From positions 1 to 16,951 of the forward strand of contig DATHUR010000079.1 of NCBI GenBank assembly GCA_035462025.1: a stretch of 16,951 nt of DNA. The letters run 5' to 3'. Made by a program: the position numbers and the translations under genes. The notes below the pieces were generated by a model. It searched no databases. It saw only the letters and a program-made list of their open reading frames with translations, and had not been told where the DNA came from. This document shows positions 1 to 8,216 of this stretch, in pieces. The number at the start of each line of letters is the position of its first letter. Positions within the stretch are counted from its first letter, which is position 1. The stretch comes from Egicoccus sp035462025. Lineage in GTDB: Bacteria > Actinomycetota > Nitriliruptoria > Nitriliruptorales > Nitriliruptoraceae.

Positions 1-1877
<1,877 letters not shown>

Positions 1878-1910
1878 CCCGGCGGGCCTCGCTCACGAGG
1901 GTGTCCGCGT

Positions 1911-1933
1911 GACGCCGCGAGCCGCGCGGCGTC
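1911..1933 (+). terminator. Perfect 9-bp hairpin after acs
   Basis: GACGCCGCG and CGCGGCGTC pair perfectly around a 5-nt loop (AGCCG). The hairpin begins 33 nt after the acs stop codon. There is no T-run behind it, as is common for hairpins in very GC-rich actinobacteria, so transcription termination is inferred from position and stem quality only. Confidence 0.55.
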
Positions 1934-2032
1934 CCGCGGGCGTTGTTGCGTGCCCTGTGAGTACGGCACCTGGAGTGACCCGGGTGGTGGCCGACGGGCC
2001 CCACGTCAGACATCGAGACCGGGGCACCACAC

Positions 2033-2039
2033 AAGGGAG
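2033..2039 (+). promoter_or_regulatory. Shine-Dalgarno AAGGGAG fixing a TTG start
   Basis: AAGGGAG ends 5 nt before a TTG codon at 2045. No ATG or GTG in that frame would leave the N-terminal membrane anchor intact, so this site is the main argument for the TTG start of the following gene. Confidence 0.7.
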
Positions 2040-2044
2040 CCAAC

Positions 2045-2830
2045 TTGACGCAGGAACCGACCAACCCGCCGCCCGCTGCCGCACCCACGACCGGGAAGCC
2101 GTGGTGGAAGCGCTGGTGGGGCATCACACTCATCGCCATCGTCGTCCTCGGCGTCCTCGGAAATCTCGCTGGGGACGACGACGCGCCGAGCGAGGAGCCG
2201 CAGCCGGCAGCGACCGAGGACACCGATACCACGTCCGCCGATCCGGCCGAATCAGAAGAGCCGGAACCGGCGGGTGCCGAGGAGCCGGACCCGGCGCCAT
2301 CGGACGAGGACGCGGCCGGCGAGCCCGCGCCCGACCCCGAGCCGGAGCCGGAGCCCGAACCGGTGGGCATCGGCGACGGGACCTACACCGTCGGGGAGGA
2401 TCTCGCGCCGGGCACGTACCGGTCCGAGGGGTCGTCGATGTGCTACTGGGCACGTCTGGCCGGCTTCTCCGGCGAACTCGGCGACATCATCACCAACGGC
2501 AACGCCTCCACCATCCTCACCATCGCCGAAGGCGATGTCGGGTTCGAGACCTCCGGCTGTGGTGACTGGGTCGCCGTCGAGGAGACCTTCCCAGCCACCC
2601 CCACAACCGAGTTCGAGGACGGCACCTACGCCGTGGACTCACACATCGCTCCCGGCCGCTATCGGGCTGACGCCGCGTCCGACACGATGTGCTACTGGGC
2701 TCGCCTCTCGGACTTCAGCCACGAGTTGAGCGGCATCATCACGAACGGCAACAGCCCGACCACGATCGAGATCGCGGCCGGTGACGCCGGATTCGAGACG
2801 TCCGGATGCGGGTCCTGGACCCGTCAGTGA
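2045..2830 (+). CDS. Membrane-anchored extracytoplasmic protein with two tandem CYW domains
   Basis: 261 residues starting at TTG, preceded by AAGGGAG. A short Pro-rich cytoplasmic tail ends in the basic/aromatic KPWWKRWW. One hydrophobic segment follows at about residues 24-42. Then comes a long acidic Pro/Glu linker (about 44-107, ending in an EP repeat). Two copies of a roughly 66-residue domain follow (about 110-175 and 191-258). Each copy reads DGTY...(L/I)APG.YR...CYWARL...F...L..IITNGN...I..GD.GFETSGCG.W. Each has exactly two cysteines (133/172 and 216/255), suggesting one disulfide per domain outside the membrane. I know this domain type from actinobacterial secreted or lipoprotein-like hypotheticals, with no established function. 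A single-pass protein with its domains displayed on the outer face is the likely topology. It has its own RBS and downstream hairpin, so it is probably monocistronic. Confidence 0.85.
   Translation: MTQEPTNPPPAAAPTTGKPWWKRWWGITLIAIVVLGVLGNLAGDDDAPSEEPQPAATEDTDTTSADPAESEEPEPAGAEEPDPAPSDEDAAGEPAPDPEPEPEPEPVGIGDGTYTVGEDLAPGTYRSEGSSMCYWARLAGFSGELGDIITNGNASTILTIAEGDVGFETSGCGDWVAVEETFPATPTTEFEDGTYAVDSHIAPGRYRADAASDTMCYWARLSDFSHELSGIITNGNSPTTIEIAAGDAGFETSGCGSWTRQ
2339..2362 (+). repeat. EP dipeptide repeat in the linker
   Basis: Four consecutive Glu-Pro codon pairs (GAG CCG type, residues 99-106) form a low-complexity run at the end of the acidic linker. Such runs usually act as stiff spacers between a membrane anchor and exported domains. 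The tract could vary in length by slippage. Confidence 0.6.
2372..2569 (+). repeat. CYW domain copy 1 (coding repeat)
   Basis: First of two homologous domain-encoding segments in the membrane-anchored protein, residues 110-175. It shares CYWARL, IITNGN and GFETSGCG with copy 2. The two copies have diverged in DNA sequence, so the duplication is not recent. Confidence 0.75.
2615..2818 (+). repeat. CYW domain copy 2 (coding repeat)
   Basis: Second homologous segment, residues 191-258, ending four codons before the stop. It keeps both cysteines and the same conserved blocks as copy 1. Confidence 0.75.
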
Positions 2831-2904
2831 CCTCCGCGAGGGGAGGCGATCGCGCTGAGCCCAGGGCGACGCCGCCCGCTCGACGCGCGGGCACGGACGC
2901 CCGG

Positions 2905-2927
2905 TCGGCCCCGTTCGGCGGGGCCGA
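2905..2927 (+). terminator. Perfect 9-bp hairpin after the CYW-domain gene
   Basis: TCGGCCCCG and CGGGGCCGA pair perfectly around the loop TTCGG, 74 nt after the stop codon at 2830 and 64 nt before the next ATG. No T-tract follows. It is either a terminator or a leader hairpin of the downstream Cys-rich gene. Confidence 0.5.
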
Positions 2928-2991
2928 GCACGCCCGGACCGCCGCCGCGCGGACTTGGGTCGCAGGACACCCGACCAACAAGGAGAGCCCG

Positions 2992-3381
2992 ATGGCGGTC
3001 AAGGACGTCCTGCGCGACCACGGCGACCAACTGCGGACCGACCTGCTCAGCAAGGTGATCGAGGCCGCAGCCGACTGCGCCGCCCACTGTGACGCGTGCG
3101 CCGACGCCTGCCTCGAGGAGGGAAACCCCGACCTCGTCCGCTGCATCCGTTCGGACCTCGACTGCGCCGACATCTGCACCGCGACCGCCAAGGTCGTCGC
3201 CCGCGCCGGTGCGTCGGGTCAGCCCTGGCTGGAACTGGTGAAGGTCTGCATGCAGGCCTGTGCGAGCTGCGCCGAGGAGTGTGAGCAGCACGCGGACATG
3301 CACGACCACTGCCGCGCCTGCGCCGAGGCGTGCCGTCGCTGCGAGGCGGCCTGCCGCGAGCTGCTCGACGCGGCCGGCTGA
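2992..3381 (+). CDS. Csp-like four-helix-bundle Cys-rich protein (DUF326 type), probable copper binding
   Basis: 129 residues, ATG start preceded by an AAGGAGAG-type RBS about 6 nt upstream. It carries 16 cysteines (29, 33, 36, 40, 51, 58, 62, 86, 90, 93, 97, 107, 110, 114, 117, 121), mostly in CxxxC and CxxC spacings on predicted amphipathic helices. This is the pattern of the DUF326/copper storage protein family, in which cysteines line the core of a four-helix bundle and bind many Cu(I) ions. Extra histidines (10, 32, 100, 104, 106) are also available. There is no signal peptide, twin-arginine motif or membrane segment, so it should be cytosolic (Csp3-like). It ends 8 nt before a YetF-like gene, suggesting co-transcription. 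Copper is inferred from the family; zinc or another soft metal is possible. Confidence 0.85.
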   Translation: MAVKDVLRDHGDQLRTDLLSKVIEAAADCAAHCDACADACLEEGNPDLVRCIRSDLDCADICTATAKVVARAGASGQPWLELVKVCMQACASCAEECEQHADMHDHCRACAEACRRCEAACRELLDAAG

Positions 3382-3389
3382 TCACGACG

Positions 3390-3950
3390 ATGGACTGGAG
3401 CGCCTTCGTGCAGCGGCTCGTCGCGCCCGCCACCGACCTGCTGGTCGTGGTCGTCGCGGCGGTCGCGATCTACCTGTGGGTCATCCTCGCGACCCGGCTA
3501 CTCGGGCTGCGCAGCTTCGCAAAGATGAGCGCGTTCGACTTCGCGATGACCATCGCGACCGGGTCGGTGATCGCCACGGTGGCGCTCGGCAGCGTGCCCC
3601 TGACCAGCGGGATGACGGCGATCGCGGTGCTGTTCGTCGCCCAGTTCGCGGTCGCCCGGCTGCGGCGCGGCACCGGCCTCGACGGCGTCATCGACAACCG
3701 ACCGCTGCTGCTGCTTTACGAGGGGCGCATCCTCGACGACCATCTCGCCAAGGCCCGGCTCACGCGCGGCGACCTGATGGGCAAGCTGCGTGCGGCCGAC
3801 GTGACCCGTGTCGCCGCCGTCCGACTGGTGGTGCTCGAGACCACGGGCGACATCAGCGTGATCACCTCGTCGGGGCCGCTCGATGCGGCCCTGCTCGATG
3901 GTGTCGAACTCGGCGACGCGGCCGCGGACGTGGCGCGCGAGCGCACATGA
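3390..3950 (+). CDS. YetF/DUF421 family membrane protein
   Basis: 186 residues. I chose the ATG at 3390, 8 nt after the previous stop; an upstream in-frame ATG at 3330 would lie inside the Cys-rich gene. No clear Shine-Dalgarno precedes 3390, so translation is probably coupled. Three hydrophobic segments lie at about residues 16-35, 47-65 and 70-88. They are followed by a cytoplasmic alpha/beta domain. The family signature RLLGLRSFAKMSAFDF then TIATGSVIA spans residues 36-62. The C-terminal part has NRPLLLL near 103-109 and VLETTGDISVI near 148-158, as in DUF421 proteins. The biochemical role of this family is not settled; Bacillus members are linked to spores and stress. Coupling to a copper-storage-like gene hints at a metal or redox stress role here, but that is inference. 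Confidence 0.88.
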   Translation: MDWSAFVQRLVAPATDLLVVVVAAVAIYLWVILATRLLGLRSFAKMSAFDFAMTIATGSVIATVALGSVPLTSGMTAIAVLFVAQFAVARLRRGTGLDGVIDNRPLLLLYEGRILDDHLAKARLTRGDLMGKLRAADVTRVAAVRLVVLETTGDISVITSSGPLDAALLDGVELGDAAADVARERT

Positions 3951-3979
3951 CGAGACCCCTCGCTTCGAGGGGCCTCGTC
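3949..3979 (+). terminator. Long hairpin overlapping the yetF-like stop codon
   Basis: GACGAG-A-CCCCTCG pairs with CGAGGGG-C-CTCGTC around the loop CTT. This gives 13 paired bases with a single A/C mismatch. The left arm starts inside the TGA at 3948-3950. There is no T-run. It lies between convergent genes and could serve both the + strand unit and the hemerythrin-like gene on the - strand. Confidence 0.65.
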
Positions 3980-4139
3980 AATCTGCACCAGCCGGCCCCA
4001 ATGTCGCGCCTGACCAAGGAGAACAACGCGGGTCGGTGCTGCGACAACCGAGCCTAGGTCGAATGACCGATTCGCGGCCACCGAACGGCCATCGGCCGAT
4101 CCGGCCGGGTCATCCGGACTGGTCAGGTCGGCCGGGGTC

Positions 4140-4679
4140 TCAGATCTCGCCCCGTTCCCGGGCCTCGGCGACCAGGCGGCCGACATTGCGAACGTCGCCG
4201 GGTGTCCCCTCGAGCAGACGGTTGCGCTCGTCGAGGAAGGCACGCCCGAGCTTGGCACGCTCGTCATCGGGGACGTTCTCGCGGGCGGCGTTGAGGATCT
4301 CGCGCTCCTCCTCGTCCATGTGATGGTTGAGCGCCTCGACGAGTTCCTCGAGCTTCTCCTCGAACTCGTCGTCGTCGTCCGCGTCGGCCTGGAGCACCTC
4401 GAGCAGGGCCTCGTGGCCCTCGCTGTGCTCCTCGGAACCGTGCTCGATCTCTTCGGCCTCGGCCGGGGCCTTGCGCTTGAGCGCGGGATACACCTCGGCC
4501 TCCTCGGCCTCGGCGTGCGCCACGAGGAGATCGGCCAGGGTCGCCAGCACCGAGGCGCGGTCCTCCTCGCGGTTGCGCAGGAGCCGGAACAGGCGCTCGA
4601 ACTCGCGATGGTCGGCCAGGATCAGTTCGACCACGTCCTCGGTGTCGGCCGTGCTCGCGCCGCCGTATTCCTCAGCCAC
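4140..4679 (-). CDS. Hemerythrin-like HHE domain protein
   Basis: 179 residues, GTG start with GAGGAG 6 nt upstream (bases 4691-4686). It is a highly acidic, all-helical protein. Candidate diiron ligands follow the hemerythrin HHE pattern: His24 in DHREF, His55 and Glu59 in HAEAE, His85 or His89 in HSEGHE, and His120 with Glu124 in HHMDEEE. Proteins of this class bind O2, NO or iron, or act in oxidative and nitrosative stress; the cargo cannot be read from sequence. A C-terminal extension after about residue 135 (DDERAKLGRAFLDER) is charged and helical. There is no signal peptide or membrane segment, so it is cytosolic. It is transcribed divergently from the Mrp operon and convergently with the yetF-like gene, so it is probably monocistronic. 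Confidence 0.88.
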   Translation of the reverse strand: MAEEYGGASTADTEDVVELILADHREFERLFRLLRNREEDRASVLATLADLLVAHAEAEEAEVYPALKRKAPAEAEEIEHGSEEHSEGHEALLEVLQADADDDDEFEEKLEELVEALNHHMDEEEREILNAARENVPDDERAKLGRAFLDERNRLLEGTPGDVRNVGRLVAEARERGEI

Positions 4680-4761
4680 TGCTCACTCCTCGAACCGTCA
4701 CGGATGCGGCCCCATCGGTCGCGCACCATCGGCCCGCATCCTCCACGGCGCCGCGCCACCA

Positions 4762-4771
4762 GGGACGTCCC
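4762..4771. promoter_or_regulatory. 10-bp perfect palindrome GGGACGTCCC in divergent region
   Basis: A perfect palindrome 83 nt upstream of the hemerythrin-like start and 173 nt upstream of the Mrp operon start. It could be a dimeric-regulator operator. No regulator family can be assigned from it, and a 10-bp GC-rich palindrome may occur by chance. Confidence 0.3.
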
Positions 4772-4780
4772 ACGTCGGCC

Positions 4781-4807
4781 GGTCGGACACCTCCTGCCCG
4801 TCCGACC
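4781..4807. promoter_or_regulatory. Inverted repeat GGTCGGAC-N11-GTCCGACC
   Basis: Perfect 8-bp arms separated by 11 nt, between the divergent hemerythrin-like gene and the Mrp operon. It may be an operator for either gene or a leader-RNA hairpin. No convincing -10/-35 pair could be placed for either direction. Confidence 0.4.
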
Positions 4808-4944
4808 CCGGACGACTACCTTGCGGCGACGAATCCTGATGGGGTCGCTGTAGTTCGCGTGTGCGGGACCGATGTGTTCCTGCGGGCCGCACGGCTCTCC
4901 CGACGCCGGTTCCCTGACCGCCGGCAGGCCAACGGAATCTCGTA

Positions 4945-7839
4945 GTGACTCTCACGATCGCCGTCGGCGCGGTGTTCCTTCTCGCGGCGCTCCTGCCGCT
5001 GCTCACCCGCGCGCTCGACCGCAACGCCGGGTACGTCGGCGCCGGCGCCCTCGCGGCCGTCGCCGTCTGGATCGGGATCCAGGCCCCGGCCGTGCTCGAC
5101 GACCGTCCCATCACCCAGTCGTTCACCTGGCTGCCCGACGCCGGCATCAGCTTCTCCCTGCGCCTCGACGCCCTGGCGCTGATGTTCTCGTTGATCGTGC
5201 TCGTCATCGGCGCACTGGTGCTGGCCTACGCCGCGCGCTACTTCGGCAAGGGCAGCGTGCAGACAGCGCGGTACCTCGCGCTGCTGACCTTCTTCGCCGG
5301 CTCGATGCTGGGCCTGGTCCTGGCCGACGACGCCCTGCTGCTGTTCGTGTTCTGGGAGTTCACCAGCGTCTCGAGCTTCTTCCTCATCGGCGGCCTCGGC
5401 GAGGGCAAACAGGGCGCCACGCGCGCCTTCCTGACCACGGCGATCGGCGGGCTGGCGCTGCTCGCGGGCCTGGTGCTGCTGGGTGTCACGGCCGGCAGCG
5501 GGTCGCTGAGCGACATCCTCGCCGCCGGCGACACCGTGCTCGCGTCCGGCATCGCCGAACCGGCGATCGTGCTGCTGCTGCTGGCCGCGTTCACGAAATC
5601 CGCGCAGTTCCCGTTCCACTTCTGGTTGCCCGGCGCGATGGTCGCCCCGACGCCGGTCTCGACCTACCTCCACGCCGCCACCATGGTCAAGGCCGGCATC
5701 TACCTGATGTTCCGGTTCACGCCGCTGTTCGGCGACGTCGCGCTCTGGCAGGTCACGCTGGTCCTGGTCGGTGGCGGCACAGCCCTGTTCGCCGCCCTCG
5801 TCGCCACCAAGCAGAACGACCTCAAGGCCCTGCTCGCGTACTCCACCGTCAGCCAACTCGGCCTGCTGACCGCCATCATCGGCATCGGTTCGCCCGAGGC
5901 GCTGGCGGCGGCGGCGCTGCACACGGTGGCGCACGCGCTGTACAAGGCCACCCTGTTCATGACGGTCGGCATCATCGACCACGAAGCCGGCACCCGTGAC
6001 ATCCGCCAACTCGGCGGGTTGCGCCGCACCCTTCCCGTCACCGCGCTGGCGGGCGGCCTGGCGGCGGCGTCCATGGCCGGCCTGCCACCGCTGCTCGGCT
6101 TCGTGTCCAAGGAGGAGATCCTCGCCGGCTTCGTCGAGGTCCACGACCCGGCCTGGCTCGGCCTGGCCGGCGTCACCCTGGCGGTCCTGGCCAGCATCGG
6201 CACCGTCGCCTACTCGGCCCGCTACTACCTGCGGACCTTCGAGGGACCCGAACGCTCCCACAGCCACAAGGCGCCGTTCGCCTTCGCCGCGCCGGCGGCG
6301 ATCGCGGGCGTGGCCGGACTGCTGCTCGGACTGATCGTCAAGCTGTTCGACCCGCTCGTCAACGGCGTCGCGCTCGCCACCACCGGCGAGGACCCGCACC
6401 TGCACCTGGCGTTGTGGCACGGCATCGGCGCGCCGCTCGTGCTCTCGACCGTCATCATCGGCCTCGGCATCACGGCGGTCGTCTACGCCACGCACGTCGA
6501 GCGCTTCCAGGCCCGCTTCACGCTGCCCACGGGCGCCGGCAACTTCGACCGTGCCTACGACGGGATCCTCCGGTTCGGCGCTTGGGTCGGCCGACCGTCG
6601 GTGCCGCACGCACCCTCGGCGTACATGCTCCCCGTGTTCGCCACGCTGGTGCTGGTCGGCGTCGTCGCCACCGCGTCGGTCGGCATCGGCGGCCTCGGCG
6701 CGCCCGCCGACTCGCACCTGCCGGACTGGGCGGTCATCGTCCTGCTCGGCATGTCCATCGGCGGCACCATCACCGCGCGCAGCCGGCTCGCCGCCATCGC
6801 CATGCTCGGCCTGGCCGGCTTCACCGTCGCCCTTTGGTTCGTGCTGCTCGGCGCCCCCGACCTCGCGCTGACCCAGTTGCTGGTCGAGACCCTGTCGGTC
6901 GCACTGTTCGTGGTCGTGTTCCGCCGCCTGCCCTCGACGTTCCATCGAGGTGGCCTCGTCCGGCGCCGTTCGGCCGCAGTCATCGCGGCGCTGGTCGGTG
7001 TCACGGTCGGGACCGCGACCTATCTGTTCACGGGCCGTCGCGGCCTCTCGGACGTCGGCGCGCGGTTCATGGCCGACGGCTACGACCTGACCGGTGGCGC
7101 CAACGTCGTCAACACGATCCTGGTCGACTTCCGGGCGCTGGACACCATGGGCGAGATCACCGTCCTAGCGGTCGCCGGCACCGCGATCTTCTCGCTGGTG
7201 CGGCAGTCGCCGCGTCAGCCGCTGCCGGACCCGGTGGCCCTCGACAACGGCTCACGGGACCAGGGCATGATCGACAGCCCGATCCTGCACACGGCGACGC
7301 TCGCCATCGCGCCGGCCATGGTCGTCGCATCGCTGTGGCTGCTGTGGCGTGGTCACAACGCCGTCGGCGGTGGCTTCATCGGCGGGTTGGCGGCGGGCGC
7401 GGCGGCCGTCCTGCTGTACTTCGCCCGCGGCCACCAGCGCATCTGGAACTCCTCGCTGCTGCGCACGATCACGCTGGTGGCGACCGGCCTGATCATCGCC
7501 ATCGGGCACGGCCTCGGGGGTCTGGCGATCACCGGCGCGTTCCTCGACGGCGCGAAGTGGCATCTGCCGTTCGGGATCCACACCGCCGCGTCGCTGGTGT
7601 TCGACATCGGCGTGTACTTCGTCGTTGTCGGCCTCGTCGTCGCGATCGTGCGCCACCTCGGCCAGTACATCTCCGAGCCCTCGCCTGATCCCCGCCGCGC
7701 CAACCTGCCCAACTGGGCATCGGACCGCGGCGGCGTGCGGCCCCGCTGGCCGTTCACGCCGACCGGGGAGTCCGAGCCCGACCACGGTGGCGAAACCGAA
7801 CCTGCCCCCGCCAGCCACGACACGGAGTACCGCTCGTGA
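4945..7839 (+). CDS. mnhA: Mrp-type Na+/H+ antiporter, fused subunits A and B
   Basis: 964 residues, GTG start with only a weak RBS. This is the large subunit of the multi-subunit Mrp antiporter, a relative of complex I NuoL that exchanges Na+ for H+ across the cytoplasmic membrane. The NuoL-like core carries Glu138 in FWEFTS, Lys218 and His225 in FTKSAQFPFHFWLPGA, and His243 and Lys249 in STYLHAATMVKAG, the residues expected along the proton path. From about residue 775 a complete MnhB domain follows, with GHNAVGGGFIGGL and four hydrophobic segments. The protein ends in a roughly 50-residue hydrophilic tail. Fusion of A with B is the hallmark of group 2 Mrp operons, which have six genes. First gene of an operon in which every downstream junction overlaps by 4 nt; its GTGA end is shared with mnhC. 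The start could lie slightly elsewhere, but an upstream TAG limits how far. Confidence 0.95.
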   Translation: MTLTIAVGAVFLLAALLPLLTRALDRNAGYVGAGALAAVAVWIGIQAPAVLDDRPITQSFTWLPDAGISFSLRLDALALMFSLIVLVIGALVLAYAARYFGKGSVQTARYLALLTFFAGSMLGLVLADDALLLFVFWEFTSVSSFFLIGGLGEGKQGATRAFLTTAIGGLALLAGLVLLGVTAGSGSLSDILAAGDTVLASGIAEPAIVLLLLAAFTKSAQFPFHFWLPGAMVAPTPVSTYLHAATMVKAGIYLMFRFTPLFGDVALWQVTLVLVGGGTALFAALVATKQNDLKALLAYSTVSQLGLLTAIIGIGSPEALAAAALHTVAHALYKATLFMTVGIIDHEAGTRDIRQLGGLRRTLPVTALAGGLAAASMAGLPPLLGFVSKEEILAGFVEVHDPAWLGLAGVTLAVLASIGTVAYSARYYLRTFEGPERSHSHKAPFAFAAPAAIAGVAGLLLGLIVKLFDPLVNGVALATTGEDPHLHLALWHGIGAPLVLSTVIIGLGITAVVYATHVERFQARFTLPTGAGNFDRAYDGILRFGAWVGRPSVPHAPSAYMLPVFATLVLVGVVATASVGIGGLGAPADSHLPDWAVIVLLGMSIGGTITARSRLAAIAMLGLAGFTVALWFVLLGAPDLALTQLLVETLSVALFVVVFRRLPSTFHRGGLVRRRSAAVIAALVGVTVGTATYLFTGRRGLSDVGARFMADGYDLTGGANVVNTILVDFRALDTMGEITVLAVAGTAIFSLVRQSPRQPLPDPVALDNGSRDQGMIDSPILHTATLAIAPAMVVASLWLLWRGHNAVGGGFIGGLAAGAAAVLLYFARGHQRIWNSSLLRTITLVATGLIIAIGHGLGGLAITGAFLDGAKWHLPFGIHTAASLVFDIGVYFVVVGLVVAIVRHLGQYISEPSPDPRRANLPNWASDRGGVRPRWPFTPTGESEPDHGGETEPAPASHDTEYRS

Positions 7840-8216
7840 CCGCCGCCATCATCGTCGGCATGCTCGCCGCTGGGGGCACCTACCTCGTGCTCCAGCGAGG
7901 CATCGTCCGCATCGCGCTCGGCTTCACGCTGCTCGGCCACGTCGCGACCACCCTGCTCGTCACCTCGGGCGGGGTCAACCGGCGCGGCGTGCCGTTCGTC
8001 GGCGCCTCCGAGGTTCCCGCCGACCCGCTGCCCCAGGCGTTCGCACTCACCGCCATCGTGATCTCGTTCGGCATCACCGCGTTCCTGCTGACGCTGGCCT
8101 TCCGGGGCCGGGACGTGCTCGGCCACGACGACGTCGAGGACCCCTACCTGAGCGACGCCGACGACGTCGACGAGTTGCCCGTGCCCTTCCGTGACCACTT
8201 CGAGGGCCGCGCATGA
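7836..8216 (+). CDS. mnhC: Mrp antiporter subunit C (NuoK-like)
   Basis: 126 residues; the GTG start overlaps the mnhA stop in GTGA. Three hydrophobic segments lie at about residues 4-20, 25-45 and 68-90, as in NuoK-type subunits. The conserved motif DPLPQAFALTAIVISFG (63-79) is diagnostic of MnhC. After the last helix a long acidic cytoplasmic tail (about 91-126, including DDVEDPYLSDADD) is present. In Mrp complexes subunit C lies between the A and D antiporter-like subunits. Its place between A/B and D matches the usual gene order. Confidence 0.94.
   Translation: MTAAIIVGMLAAGGTYLVLQRGIVRIALGFTLLGHVATTLLVTSGGVNRRGVPFVGASEVPADPLPQAFALTAIVISFGITAFLLTLAFRGRDVLGHDDVEDPYLSDADDVDELPVPFRDHFEGRA

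Noticed and set aside
3330..3389. Upstream ATG extending the yetF-like protein by 20 residues
   Set aside because: It lies inside the Cys-rich gene, is Arg-rich and is not part of the family; ATG at 3390 gives the normal DUF421 N-terminus.
4821..4856. TTGCGG followed by TAGTTC as a -35/-10 promoter for the Mrp operon
   Set aside because: Spacing is about 24 nt, well outside the 16-19 nt range, and neither box matches well.
4816..6945. 709-codon open frame on the - strand
   Set aside because: Antisense to mnhA; low-complexity Gln/Gly/Arg/Asp composition and no recognisable domain.
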